Below, piece after piece: positions 36,130 to 47,858 of a stretch of DNA of 64,000 nt; position 1 is the stretch's first letter, and every line of letters starts with the position of its first letter. The position numbers were made by a program, and so were the translations under genes. The notes beneath the pieces are model-generated. The model saw nothing but the letters and a program-made list of their open reading frames with translations, searched no databases and was not told the origin of the DNA. Origin of the DNA: Moelleriella libera RCEF 2490 (taxonomy: Eukaryota; Ascomycota; Sordariomycetes; Hypocreales; Clavicipitaceae). The DNA is taken from contig AZGY01000004.1 in NCBI GenBank assembly GCA_001636675.1, positions 642,552 through 706,551 on the forward strand. The letters are read 5' to 3'.

Positions 36130-37281
36130 GGCCGCTGTGTCGCGGGAGGAGGAGCAGGAGGAGGAGCTCGATGCTGCTGCTGCTGCTGCTGCTGCGGTGC
36201 GGCGACACGGCTTTCCTCTCGGATTTCTCTCGATTCCTGGGGGTTTTGGAATCGATGGCGCACGGAGGGGCACGCGGCCCCGCGAAGCAGCGGAGATTCG
36301 TTCGAGCCGGAGCCTGGTCCAGGAGAGGGGTTTGTGTGAGTGAGCGAGCTGGATGACTTGAGGTGTGTGTGTTGTGCAGTACGTCGGCGTCGGTGTAGCT
36401 CAAGGTGTGTGGTGTGTGAGTTGACAGAGCTGTAGGGTGGGAACGAATCATAAGGGGAGCTTGGGCAGAGCCGGTATTACCGCACAGCGGTTTCATCTCG
36501 CTCAATGAACATTGCAGATGCTTCGCGCGTTCACTTGCCCATCACTTGGCCCCATGTCCATCACATCTCTCCTTCGTTTCTATCTGTTTTCCTCCTTTCC
36601 CAAAGTTGCGTAACTCCCCAACTGCTCTGTCCTCTTTGTCTTTAACCCACCTTTTGTCTTCTTCGTTGCCGCTCTGTGCATGATGCAAGTGGTTCCCCTC
36701 CGCCCCCCTCACTAAAGGTGCCTGTGGTGGGCGCAGGTACGTAATGCCTGGACGCTCGCAGTCGCAGCCTGTGATGTAATGCTCACTCGCGCTACCGCGC
36801 ATGAAAATCGGCACGCCTAGCACAATCCGATCCACCCGCTGCTGCTGCTGCTGCTACTACTACTGCTGCTGCTTATCACGCAAAAACTTCCTTCCAGAAA
36901 GATCCCAAACGAAAATTGAACGACAGCAAATCCATGACATTAGTGACCGCGCATCAATGCGCAATAAGCGAAGAAAAAATGCCATGAACCGAGCACGAGG
37001 GATAAGATGGAAACAAAGAAATAAGGATAAGAGGAAATATTAAAAAAAGGTACAGCGCACGTGAGAACTACCTACCTGGTACCTGACAAGAAGGACGAAA
37101 AGTGATAAGGGTTCAGGAAAAGGTGCCCACTGTAGTAGCAAGCCGGCCTACTCAACATTCCAGGTGGGCCCCCCCTCTGCAGCAGCAAACCACAGCTCCC
37201 GATTGCTAGACACTGCGACCCGGAGCAGATTTCATGTTCCCAAAATCACAAATCAAACCTCATCATCAACGACAAATGCAA
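36130..37281. promoter_or_regulatory. Divergent region, RAV2 / POP7
   Basis: 1.15 kb containing both promoters. It includes GCTGCTGCT repeats just upstream of RAV2 (about 36173-36196) and a GCT/ACT triplet run at 36838-36873. A TACCTACCTGGTACC motif lies near 37070-37085. The minus frame 36835-36542 shows no family features. Confidence 0.45.
36838..36873. repeat. GCT/ACT trinucleotide repeat
   Basis: Twelve triplets, GCT interrupted by ACT copies, in intergenic DNA between RAV2 and POP7. Confidence 0.9.
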
Positions 37282-37904
37282 ATGGCCAAGACGCAACCAC
37301 GGCAGAAGCAGCAGCACGCGAAACTGCCGTCCATCCCTCAGGGTAGCTAGCTTCCTTTCCCCTCTCTATTTTTCTTGCTTGCTTTGCTTGTTTTGCAGGC
37401 GCGAAGATCCAGAAACGACCCCTCTACAAACGCCAGTCTTCATCATCGTCCAAATCACCTACTGTGTACATATCCTCCCATACACCATTCATCTCTGCCG
37501 TCAGGCGCGTGCGTAAGCTTCTCGACAAGTCTTTGCGTGCGACGACGGGAGCCGCCACGAGGAACAATTCGCTGCAAGCTCGCGTCGAGGCCTTGCAGCG
37601 CAGGAGCAACAACAACAACAACAACAATAACAACAACAACACAGCCAGAAGAGGCGCACAACATGATGACAATGACGACGACGTGGTAGCTCCCCTGGCC
37701 GTGACCGTCTTGGGCACCGGCAAAGCTGTAGAAAAGGCGCTCGGTGTGGCGAGTTGGTTCGAGCAGGAAGGGGACTGCCACGTGCGGCTCGAGACCAAGA
37801 CCGTGACGACGGTGGATGATATCGTCATGCAGGGGCCCGACGAGGTCGACGAGAGCAGAGCAAGACGAGTGAGTGGGCTGGAAGTGGTCGTCACTCTCAA
37901 GTGA
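37282..37904 (+). CDS. POP7: RNase P / RNase MRP subunit Pop7 (Rpp20, Alba family)
   Basis: Two exons (37282-37342 and 37399-37904) with a 56-bp GTAGCT...TTGCAG intron give 188 residues. The join makes QGAKIQKRPLYKR, the conserved fungal Pop7 start. The Alba core follows: VYISSHTPFISAVRRVRKLL (about 43-62), VTVLGTGKAVEKALGVASWF (about 119-138), and a final beta region VRLETKTVTTVDDIV. Pop7 pairs with Pop6 and binds the P3 loop of the RNase P and MRP RNAs, which process tRNA and rRNA precursors in the nucleus. A run of eleven Asn codons, followed by an acidic DDNDDD stretch, lies in the loop between the first helix and the next strand; the core motifs are intact. The first exon is short (20 codons) and basic. 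Confidence 0.92.
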
Positions 37905-40083
37905 AGAGAAGGCCAGCCCCCTCCCCAAACGCAACGGTGACATTCCAGGGAAACAGCGCCCAATCCTGGTCTTGGCGCGCCGCCGACGACAACGACGACG
38001 ACGACGAGAAGAACAGACGAACGATTCGCTCCCGTCGCGGACCGACCTGCTTGTCGGTCAGTGACGCACCGGAACAGCTCAATTGCTCGCCCGCCCCTTG
38101 GATCGAGAATCTTGCCGAAAGTTATGTGCGCACTGGCATGAGCGTTGTGCCGTATACTGGACGCCCCTGCTTCCGTTTCACGAGCCCTACGTGCATCTAT
38201 GTATCCTTCTCGCCCCAATATGAGCACAGCTCAATACCTGACTCACCCCAGGCCTCATGCTGTGAGTGTCATGCCCACGCGAGATCCTTCATCTAAAAGG
38301 CCAGACTTCTCCGTGCCGCACAGCTCGATCGTCAATACCCGCTGTGCCGCATCACACGCTGCGGAGGCTAGGGCCACCAATATCGTCATCTTCCACGTTT
38401 CGCCAGTGCCGGGGGAGCTCTGTGTAAAGTTTTGCGAGGCCGCTGTGCGGTGCCGGCGCCGGGTAGACTAGTACGCATGCCACTATCATCAAACCCACGT
38501 AGAAAGGGGGCCGGGTTGGTTGCACCGGAACAAACCGAGAGAGGCGCAGCAGTTTGGTGGGTGGTGGATGACACGGCGGCTACTAGGAAGGGCGAGAAGG
38601 CGCTGAAGCAACAACGACTTTGTACACTTTCTACGTCACATGGTGTATGTACTCACAGCCGTCTCGTGTCCGTCTTTCGCGGGGCTCAATCGACGACAGC
38701 GTTCGGCGCGACTGCTGTGTCTGGCGCGGTCCGGTGCTGCTACTTACTCATCGAAGCACGCTGGAGTGCACCGTGCTATGCATTATCTGCCCAAAAGGCA
38801 AACGTGATTGGCATCCAATGATTTCCATGGGCGAGCAGCCTCGTGAGCTTTTCCGTCGCTATTCATGCGTAACAGGGCGATCTTATCATTTGGCGACTCG
38901 GCTATAGAGGCTCGAGAGACGTGACCACGACGGTTTTTGGCCGAGCGAAATAGAGTTTTGACCTTGCGACACATGATGAAACGATTGCTGGTAGCATTCT
39001 CGCTTGACAGGATTCGCCCACACTCGTACGGCGCATGTCTCACACTCACCGGGCGCCCGTGCTGGAGCATGCAAGTCCCTGGTGACACAGCTTCCGCATG
39101 TCAAGTCTTCTCCGATTCCTATCGCAACGTCCCTTCATTCTTCGAGGATTGCATCCCAATCCTGTAGCATTCGATCACTGCGCGATATGCCGCTTCGTGT
39201 TTTTGGCCCCCGAGGAAGCTCCCCCTTGCAGAGAGTGGTCAGCTTGGGCGGGAATCTATTTTCAGGGCTGCTCGGCAACAGCTGCTTTTTCGCCTTGAGC
39301 CGTGCGCCATAAGCTGCGTCGGTACTCTCCAGCATGTGGAAACACGCCGAATGGGGGGCGTGGGTTTTTCTTCCTTTTTTTTCTCTCTGCAGAATCTCCT
39401 CATTCCTCCTCTCAACTTTCCTTCCTCGACAGGCAGACTCGGCCGTCGTCGAACTGATGAAGCTGCCGGAACACAGTTGCCGAGTGTGGACACGACTTGG
39501 CCTTGGCCTTGGCATGCCGATGGCTAGCGTGCTGCATCTGATCTCCGAATGGTACCTCGATCCCAATTGCTGCCGCCGCCGTGACAGAGCATTCGGCGGA
39601 TCTGCGGCGTGGCTTTCAAAACGCGGATGGAATCGTCCTCACGGCTTCAGTTCGGACACTGCAACTGTGACGGTAAGCATTGGGCCTCGTTGTCTTCCGA
39701 TTCCCCAGAAAATCTTGCTCGTCGTCTACAGTCCGATATGTCTCGGCTCGGCCATCCGTGTGGCAGTGCTGAGATGCGAGGGCGATCATCTTTAGCCATC
39801 TAATTGCAACAGGCCGGGGAGCAGACATTAAATGTCGCATCGACCTTCAGCTCCAGGCCAGCTCAAAACGTGCCATATTGTCCGAGAGCTTTATTCCGCG
39901 GGCCTGAAAACCCGAATCCGAAGAACCTTGCCTCAAAGATGGTCCCATATCGGCAAATCAGAAACACAAAAAGCCCTTTTTGAGCCAGCACAATCATTGC
40001 TTGCCAATTGCGCCGCTCTTTTTTTTTTTCTTTCGGGGTGAGCGGACAAGCTGTGTACATTGGAGAGCCAACTTGATCTGCGT

Positions 40084-40118
40084 TGTGAAACTCTGTGCAT
40101 TGCAGACAGAGTTTCACA
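40084..40118. repeat. Perfect 13-bp inverted repeat (hairpin)
   Basis: TGTGAAACTCTGT at 40084-40096 is exactly reverse-complemented at 40106-40118, leaving a 9-nt loop. It stands alone in the gene-poor spacer, with no T-tract directly after it and no flanking gene within 2 kb. Confidence 0.9.
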
Positions 40119-41721
40119 GACATTGACAAACGATGATAGATTGAAATTGTTCATTCGTCCAACCCTTGCCATGTATTTTGCTCGATATTAAGCGAAAACA
40201 TAGAAGTGATCACATATATGTTGCGCAATGGACATACGGTCTGATCACGTAACCTTTGCTGAACCCGACCAGGCATGGTCATGATTCGCGATGACGAGTT
40301 TCTTCATTTTGACGGAAAGCGTTTGACAATGCCGCTCCGCATTCTGGTCACGGAGTGGAGGACAAGACCTGGGCGTGGAGAAGGGGAAAATTGCCCGAAG
40401 TATACGTACGCCCGCTCTGCTCTTGGACAGTCGGGGGCTTCTAGTCGCGGTCCCTGCCGGTCCAGGATGCAGATGACCCACCTGCTACGGGTTGGAACAG
40501 CGCGTACCTGACCGAGTGCGTGGTTTGAAGAGGGGAGAGAGCACGTTGTGAGCAGAGGAGTGGACGAACGGCGCGACAGGCAAGGGTGTCGACCTGGCGG
40601 TGATTCGCCCACAATCGACACGAGATGTCGATGTGCATATCTTGCATTTCCAGATGGGCGATATGCTGCGAGCCAGGGGCGGGCCAAGGAATTACGGAAC
40701 AGGCGTCCAGCTCATCCGAAGACGGTCCTGCCGTGCCCGAGGCGGTCGTGGGATTGGTGTATGCAATCCTCGGGATGTCCAAGAGCCAGGGCGCGCTTGA
40801 CTAATGTTGGCTAATGAGTAAACCCCCAACTCGGGGAGGGGGGAACAAATTCCCACGATTTCCGTGGACCAGATATATGTCGCTCTTCCTCGGGTGTCTG
40901 ACGGGATGGCGGCGGCAGGATGGTGGTGCAGGACTATCGGGCTCTGCTATCCATGCACGGCAAGTCGAGAAGGCTCGAAGGGATTCCGAGGACTTCATTC
41001 CTCCTGCCCGGAGGGGGCGCATCTGGGCAGGGCTACAGTGGGCTGACGGACGATGGCCGGTGCGGCAGGGGGCCGGCCACGAGTACGAGCTGCATTGAGT
41101 TGAAATCCTTCCGACCACCAGAAACAGGACGGGCATGCCAAAGTAGAGAGGCTATCGGATCGGTGATGTGCGGTGGCAGGGAAAAAAAAAATAACTTGTC
41201 GTCAAGCCATAATCCGTAAAGTCCGTCGAGTCCGGCTTGCAAACCGGGCTGGATTACCAAGCACTGCGTGGGAGTTAACCGCCGTGTAGTCCGCCCGGGG
41301 CGCGGGAACTTGTTGAAGGCCGCCCAGAAAAAAAAAAGGCCGACTGTCTTGCTCAGAGTGAAGGCATTCCTCGCGGCCCAGTTCCAAACCACGTGGGCTT
41401 TCACTGCTGCTCAGACTTTCTCGCGCAGTGTCGCTCAAGCTCGAGAAAGACGAAAAAAAAATCCAATCCAAAAAAATCCGTCGGGTCTTCTGCAAGACAA
41501 GAAGGAATGTGCATGTGCAGCTTGGGGGGATGGGTGGGGGACGCACTCTGGTGGGTTGCGGCAAGGGAAGGTGCAGGCAGCCCGGGGCGCGAGTGTGAAC
41601 CCGAAGCTGGCCTGGCCTGGCCTGCCACCCGCTCGCCTGCGCTGACAACTGCCATCTCCGCCACCGACACCCACCTGAGAAAGATTGCTCCTTCCCTCGA
41701 CGCCTGATGACCACAGCGCAC

Positions 41722-41751
41722 AACGCCAACGCCAACGCCAACGCCAATGCC
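41722..41751. repeat. AACGCC x5 hexanucleotide repeat
   Basis: Four exact copies and one with a single change (AATGCC), in the presumed leader of the DUF3237 gene. Confidence 0.9.
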
Positions 41752-42559
41752 AGCAGCGCCCGTGCCCGTCGCCTGCCCCGACCTGGCGTCGCCACCCGCG
41801 CTTCCCGTCCGGCCAGCTTGAGTAATACTCTCGTACTCCGTTCGTCCAGTCCGGCTCTCCTGGCTAGCATGCCTGCCCTTAGCTCCGCGCTGCCGGGATG
41901 CACGGCTGGCAGGCCAGTTTCACTCCAGCCGTCCGTCATAAGAGTCGCCCTCCCCCAAGTCCTCGTGCCCTCTCGCCCATCCCATCTGACCGTGGTTGAG
42001 AAGAGACTGCCTGCACTACAGCACAGCACACATGCCGCCCTCGCTCGCTCACGCGCTCTAGCAACTCACCCATTCGTGCACACTCTGCCACAGCACCACC
42101 GCCACCCGCTTATACATTCGACTTCCTGCTTGCTGCATCCCTCTCCCCCTCGTCTGCTCACCCTCCCGGATTGTCAGCCCATCTCGACACATCTGCTCAT
42201 CGAGCGTCGACCTACCCGTCAGCCCACATATTCTCCTCGGGTTTAAAGGCCCGTCGCAAGCCACCCACCTCTCCCAGCAGCTCCACCGAGACGCCCTCTG
42301 AGCGCTCGGCTACTGACATCCCCACGTCAATCAGACTATTCATTGCTGCAATACCACCTCGATCAACGCTTGCATGAAATAAAAAGGGACTGCTACACTG
42401 CCGACCCTGGATCTTGAGACATACCCGGCTCCCGTCTTCCTTAGTTCGTCTTCTATTCGTTGAACCTTTTTCTGCCTGGCTCCTCGGAATCACGGCGCGA
42501 TATAAGAAAAGAAGGACGGGAGAAGAAGAAAGAGAAGACAGCAGACCCGGCCTGCGAAC

Positions 42560-43674
42560 ATGGCTACTGACACCGAGACCTACTCGCTTGCTTCGACAAC
42601 CGTTCCGACCGATTACACATCCCCGACTCCTTGCCCTCCTGCTCCGACCATGCACAAGCCCAGTGATGGCCGCCAAGACTTTGTCATGAACGAAGCCAGC
42701 TGTGCGCATTGGGATGCCAAGATCCAACCATCTTGTTCCCGCTTCGGTTCTGGTTCCTCGCACTCGGTACCTCACTTCATGATGCACCCCACGATTGGAC
42801 CACAACCGAGCGACTTCAACGACGACATGTCTGATTCCGGAAGCAGCAACTACAGTAGGTATGTAGCCATGCACGCCTTGAGTGACAGCCCCCCGAAATA
42901 AAAGAGCGACGTTGACAAGTCCACAGCGGCAGCAGCATCTTCAGCCAGGGCACCGTTGAGGAATCTTGCCGAAGGGCATTGCCCCATTTTCCAAGGCCTG
43001 CCGTGTCGTTTCCCATGCCCGCCCTGGAATTCGACTTTCGCATCGCCGTGGCCTTGAACCCAGAGCCATCCCGCGTCGATAACAAGGTCAAGAAGGAGAT
43101 CACGACAGTGGCCGCGGGTCAGTGGTCTGGATCATTTGGCAATGGAAGGGTCCTCGTACGTGCAGCGCTGAATGCGCCTCTACTCGCATCTAGGCTAACC
43201 GACAACGCTTGCAGGCTGGAGGCTACGATCTGGGACAGGCGCGCGGTTTCAGACCCATTCGCATCGTTGAAGGTGCCTTCGTGATGCAGACTACGGACCA
43301 GCCCCCAGCCATGTACGTTCAGCTTCGACCACTTGCCACTCGTGGAGGCCGTCTACTGACATATGACTCATCAGACTCGAGATGCGCACGAGAGGCTCTC
43401 TCTCCGGTCCTTGCGATGTCTTGGACTCGCTCATCGGACCCGGTCAGAGTAAGGACATCGATCCCCGTCAGTACGGATTTCGCATGTTTGCCACGGTCAA
43501 GACGCCGGACAAGAGATATGCCGAGATTGTCAACTGCGGCTTGTGGGTGGCCAGTGGCGTCTGGTCAGGAGAGGAGCTCATTATCGAGTACGTCTAACCG
43601 TCGGCCCAGCTACGTCATGATTCACCTCATGTTGCCCAGCGACTAACATGCGCAGTGCCTACCGCGTCACATGA
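42560..43674 (+). CDS. DUF3237 domain protein
   Basis: Five exons (42560-42858, 42927-43155, 43215-43312, 43375-43587, 43656-43674) give 285 residues, all joined in frame; the last exon is only 19 bp (DAYRVT). The first 120 residues are Ser/Thr/Pro-rich and poorly conserved-looking. The DUF3237 fold (PF11578) then runs from about 140 to 280: PALEFDFRIAVALNPEP, GQWSGSFGNGRVLAGGYDLG, VMQTTDQPPAILEMRTRGSL, FRMFATVKTPDKRYAEIV, and NCGLWVASGVWSGEELII. The domain is a lipocalin-like beta barrel of unknown activity; bacterial relatives are small single-domain proteins. No signal peptide is seen, so a cytosolic location is likely. The catalytic role, if any, cannot be read from the sequence. Confidence 0.88.
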
Positions 43675-44667
43675 ATCGTTTCAGACGAAGCGCATCATCC
43701 CATCCCCCCCCCTGTATATTTCTTGATCTGCGCCGCATGTGTGCAGCGTTTGTGGCCCATGTCATTATGCCACCTGTTTTCTTGATTTTTTTCTCATATG
43801 ATGTTAGCGCATCCCGTCGAATCACGGAGCTTCTTTGACCATTTTTCATTAGCGAGGAGTTTTGGACATGTTGGGGAAAGTCGTCAGCATTCAGGTCAGC
43901 GGTCCCTGGTGGAATTGGGATGCGGGGGGTCTCGGAGTTGGGCGTGTCATGACAATTTTTTTCTTATCTATTTTCTTGATTTTTCTTTTCCTCTTTTCCT
44001 TGTTCAGCCATGCGGCTTATCTCCAAATTGCATCTACTGTGGGCAGGAATCCCATGTGTAAGCTGTCGGGAAAATCCACTCATTTGTGTCTCTTGTGAAG
44101 CCACGGGCAAGCTCTGGTGGTTGGGAAGCTAGTCCTGTGCTCCGTACCAAGATGCTCCGATGATGTGCGTTTCCCCTCTTTCAGCTTCTACCAGAGCTGC
44201 CATGACCTGTCACCCCGCTCGCGCGAGATGCTTATTGTGTTGTCTGTCACTTTTGATTTTTCTTGGACGTCCTTGTTTGCTCCCTCCCACCCTTTCTTCT
44301 CCTACCTCTCGAACCAGTTGTGCACATCTTGGTGTGATCCCGGTCGGCATCTGTACAAAAGCCCGAGCTTTGAGGCGACACGTTGAAATGCCATGTTTCC
44401 GCCGCCATTTTGCATGGTCTGAGGGGAAGAAGAAAAAAAAGTCCCCTTGGTTCCTGCTGTGTTGTGCGCAGTGAAATTGCGTGTTTCTGCCTCAAATCTC
44501 TTTCCCAGCTCCTCCTCCTCCTCCTTTCCCCCCCTGCCTTTTCTCTTGACCCCCCAATTTCCGAGGTAAGGCTTGTTGTGTGTTTTCACTTTTCATCTCA
44601 CACTTGCTCGTTAAATGATAACGGTGCACGGGTACGAGCAGGTGGTTTGGGAGAAAGGGTGAAAAAA

Positions 44668-44688
44668 ATATATATATATATATATATA
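44668..44688. repeat. AT dinucleotide repeat
   Basis: 21 nt of uninterrupted alternating AT, preceded by A7, in intergenic DNA. Confidence 0.9.
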
Positions 44689-45150
44689 AACGAGGCCAGA
44701 GCTTCTCCGCGCAAGCAGGGCCAGCCAGCCAGCCACAGCTAGCTAGCTGAGGTTGACCGCTCGCTATTGTGGTTTTGTCGATCCCCGCGCATATGGCCAA
44801 AACAGGACCACCTTCCCAATTCCCCATCTCCCCTTCATCCCGATATCACATCTACATGTGCTGCCCGACTGTCAGTCAATCGGCCGCTCAGCCTTGTTTT
44901 TCCATGCATATGTAGCGTCGATGGTGGTGGCGTGTTGTACGCACGTGGACCTGCTGCTGCTGCTGACGCTGACGCTGCTTGCTGACAATGGGGGGACGAA
45001 ATGGTGTACGGGGCCCGGAACGCCATGGACATTCCGTAGCTAGCGCCCCGGGCTGGGCTCATTCTTTCGTTCGTTGGTCGTCGCTGGGGAGGGCGGCCGG
45101 CCGCGGCGGCGCAGCGGTTCGCGCGTCCGGCACGGCCCATCATGACCATA

Positions 45151-45185
45151 ACCCATCCACCCATCCACCCATCCATCCATCCACC
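45151..45185. repeat. CCAT/CCAC tetranucleotide repeat
   Basis: About nine imperfect four-base units, alternating between ACCC, ATCC and CCAC forms, in intergenic DNA. Confidence 0.85.
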
Positions 45186-46724
45186 ATCAGCATCTCGGAC
45201 AATACATACACACATGCAGCACAGCGCTCAAGTCGGTTCTGTTCTTCACCGTAATCACTAGGAATCCCATCTCCGTTTGCCACCACCCTCCCCCCTCCTC
45301 CCCTCCCTCATCTCTGACCGATGTGCAAGCTTGTACACGTACCTGTGTCTGTGTGCCTGCCTACCTACCAGGCACTAGGAAGGTATGTTCCTCTAATTGG
45401 TACCTAACTACCTACCTCTGATAGGTACTAGGCACTGTGCATATCTGTGGTGTAGTGTGGTGTGTGTATGTCTGTTTGTGTGTGCGTGCATGTACGTGTG
45501 TTGTCAAATAAAAAGACAGGGCCCGAAACCGCCAATCGCGTACTTGCTTTGCCCAAGCACCCAACATGCAGGTGAGATACGAGCATCGGCAGCAACCTGT
45601 TCAGGGTGGCAAGAGAGAAGAGAAGAAATAAGCAAACGTATTACATGCAGACAAAACAGAAAATCACCCACACATGCGGACCAAGGGAAGCAGCATCTAC
45701 GAACCTGGCACGACTTCGCGCCGTTTCCATCTGTCAAAGTGCACAAGCGAAAACTAAGCGAGCTCCTTGGCGTCTGAGAGTCAACCAACTTGAGCACATG
45801 TTCAGGTCATGGGACTGTCTCCGCATCACGCATCATGAGACTTGACGACATGTTTTCGAGGCACCTCCGCCACTGCGTCTCCCAACTTTGGGGTCCTGTC
45901 TTGGCTAGCCTCACATGAGGCACAGTGACACTGCTGCACCTCAGCGCAACCACGTCCGCTTCGCTTTCACTTGACACACCCTTGCCAAGACGTCGTCGGT
46001 GCTTCAGGCAAAACGTACCTTGGTCTTGGTATACGAGCTCTTTACGCCGTAGCTGGGCTACCTTCACGCTGGTAATTCAGCTTCAAAAATCCACTCACAA
46101 TCAACGACACCATGCACGCAATCACAGATAAAAAGCGTCTCATCACACCAAGTGTTTCAATTGACGGCCATCGTAAGTTGTGCAGAGTGATATCTTGACC
46201 AGGATGGGACGAAGACGGAACAGGCGAAATCCCAGCGCACTTACGTCCCGCCTCCTCCAACTCATCCTGCCGCTTCCTCCACACGTATGCCAGAGATCCT
46301 TCGTCATACATCATCGTCATGGCCCCAAGAACATGAGGTATAAAAAATCAAGACCATATCCATCCTTACGAGAGATAAGGGATTTTGTCAGAGAAAGGCC
46401 AAAGGAGCAAGTAGAAGTAGAAGTGAAAGAAGAGAAGTATAGTCAACGTAGATGGGCAAAGCCTCGTCCATGAAAAAGAAAATTGGACGAAGATCAACCG
46501 GAACCTGATGGCATCGCGCGGGTCCGAAACGTGAGCCATGACAATCGCCAAGGCCCTCGATGTTCTTCTTATCTCAGCGTCAACCAAGTGCTTTGGTTCC
46601 CGTTCGCCATTGGTCAGATTCCGGTTGGATTCAGGACCGAGATGCAATCAATTGCAATCGGCTGACATTCGAGAGAAGAAGTAGCACTGGCATCGAACGG
46701 CGCGTTAATTTGCATGAGGCGTCG

Positions 46725-47774
46725 TTATACAATGGAAAGGCTGAGTCCGAGGGGCTGAAGGACGTTGTTGCCGTACTGGCCACCGAAGTTGCCTATGTTC
46801 TCGTGTCAGTGATGCAGAAAGGGGCTTTTGGCAGTCTATGTGGGGATTCTTACCTGGAGGGCTGTAATTGCAGACAGTGTACCAGGAAGGCAAGCCAAGA
46901 ACAGTACCAGCAGGGCACTGGACAGTCGCACAGCCAACCTTGGTCGATGACTTCCAGACGAGCTGAGTAAAGTGACCGAATTTACCCAAGGGGACACTGG
47001 AGGGAGGGTTGGGGAGGCCGTAGAAGGCGTTGTAGTTTGCAACTTCGCCATTATACCACTGATCGGTGACGCCTGAGAGACCGGACTTGAGCTTCAGACC
47101 AGAGATGTCGCCGCTGGATCCTGCGCTTGCAAGGTTTTGGCCGTAGCCACCGCCACCTTGGTTCCTAGGGAGCAGGTTAGACATGCACAAAGGTAGTCAA
47201 GCCGACTTGAACTCAATTCTGTCACTTACATGTCATGGGCGAAAACACAGCTGCCTGCAGTGTTGGCAGCGTACTGGGCAAGAGTGTCATCCCATGCCAA
47301 ATCAGGAGAAGAATGGTTTCTGCGGTGAGCATTGTGTTGGTTCAGCATGCTGCTCCCATAGTCGTCTGAGGGGGAAGCCGGGGCCTGCGGTGGGGGTGAT
47401 GGTGGCGGCGGCGGCGGCGGCGGAGGAGCCGGAGCAGACGGTTTGACGACGGGGATCAGGCTGACGGGAGGAATCGAGACCTTTACTTCTGGCTTGGAAG
47501 GTGGTGGCGGAGGAGGGGGAGCTTGTGGTGATGGTTTAACCTCAGGAATCTTGGTCTCGACAGGTGGAGGAAGAGGCGTAGCAATCGGCGTGTTCTTGGG
47601 AGCTTCAACAACGACTGCTGGAGGAGGAGTCGCTTCTGGCACCCCATTTTCGGTGACCTCGACAGTTACATAGTCGATGATGGTGACCCAGTCCGTAACT
47701 TGCGCACGCTTGCCAAGAGGTCCAGCCGAGGCCAACAAGGCGCTGGCGGCAGCGAGGAATAATGACGATTTCAT
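46725..47774 (-). CDS. Secreted CAP/PR-1-like protein with proline-rich linker
   Basis: Three exons (47774-47230, 47164-46854, 46792-46725) with introns of 65 and 61 bp give 307 residues. A signal peptide (MKSSLFLAAASALLASA) is followed by a Kex2-type KR at 25-26. A linker of about 110 residues has long proline runs, with Val/Lys/Glu between them. The CAP domain starts near 151: MLNQHNAHRRNHSSPDLAWD, YGQNLAS, HFTQLVWKSSTKVGC (CAP1 signature), and YTVCNYSPPGNFGGQY (CAP2 signature, restored by intron 2). CAP proteins are extracellular; yeast Pry proteins bind sterols and fatty acids. Gln in GQN replaces the Glu of the usual GEN motif, as in several fungal relatives. The Pro-rich linker may anchor the protein in the cell wall (inference). 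A TATA run lies 72-84 bp upstream of the ATG. Confidence 0.95.
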
Positions 47775-47845
47775 TTTGCCAATCAGCAAGGCAACCTGGA
47801 GATAATGTCAGCAATTGCACCTCATTTCTCACATGCTGAAAAAGG

Positions 47846-47858
47846 ATATATATATAAA
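47846..47858 (-). promoter_or_regulatory. TATA box of the CAP gene
   Basis: On the minus strand this reads TTTATATATATAT, 72-84 bp upstream of the CAP start codon. Position and strength suit a highly expressed or inducible secreted-protein gene. Confidence 0.65.

Larger units (their letters stand above)
37905..42559. other. 4.65-kb spacer, no gene recognised
   Basis: No domain-bearing reading frame was found. It contains a perfect 13-bp hairpin at 40084-40118, an AACGCC repeat at 41722-41751, and A-tracts near 41178-41190, 41330 and 41454-41475. The last kilobase (about 41700-42559) is C-rich on the plus strand and reads as the promoter and leader of the DUF3237 gene; GATATAAGA lies about 65 bp before its start. 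The frames at 41707-42246 and 42029-41202 are low-complexity chance openings. Confidence 0.45.
43675..46724. other. 3-kb spacer, no firm gene
   Basis: Between the 3' ends of the DUF3237 gene and the CAP gene. It contains a TA repeat, a CCAT-type repeat, and clusters of TACCTACC / TAGGTACC near 45361-45430. A small minus-strand frame (46320-46042, 92 codons) begins MTMMYDEGSLAYVWRKRQDE and has one hydrophobic segment; it also contains a GTAAGT. I could not build a convincing gene from it. Confidence 0.4.

Noticed and set aside
35594..36505. Longer N-terminal extension of the RAV2 protein
   Set aside because: The in-frame extension to 36273 begins at GTG and has no ATG; the first ATG in frame is at 36129.
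41707..42246. 179-codon frame starting with Asn-Ala repeats
   Set aside because: Driven by the AACGCC repeat and C-rich leader DNA; lies just upstream of the well-supported DUF3237 start.
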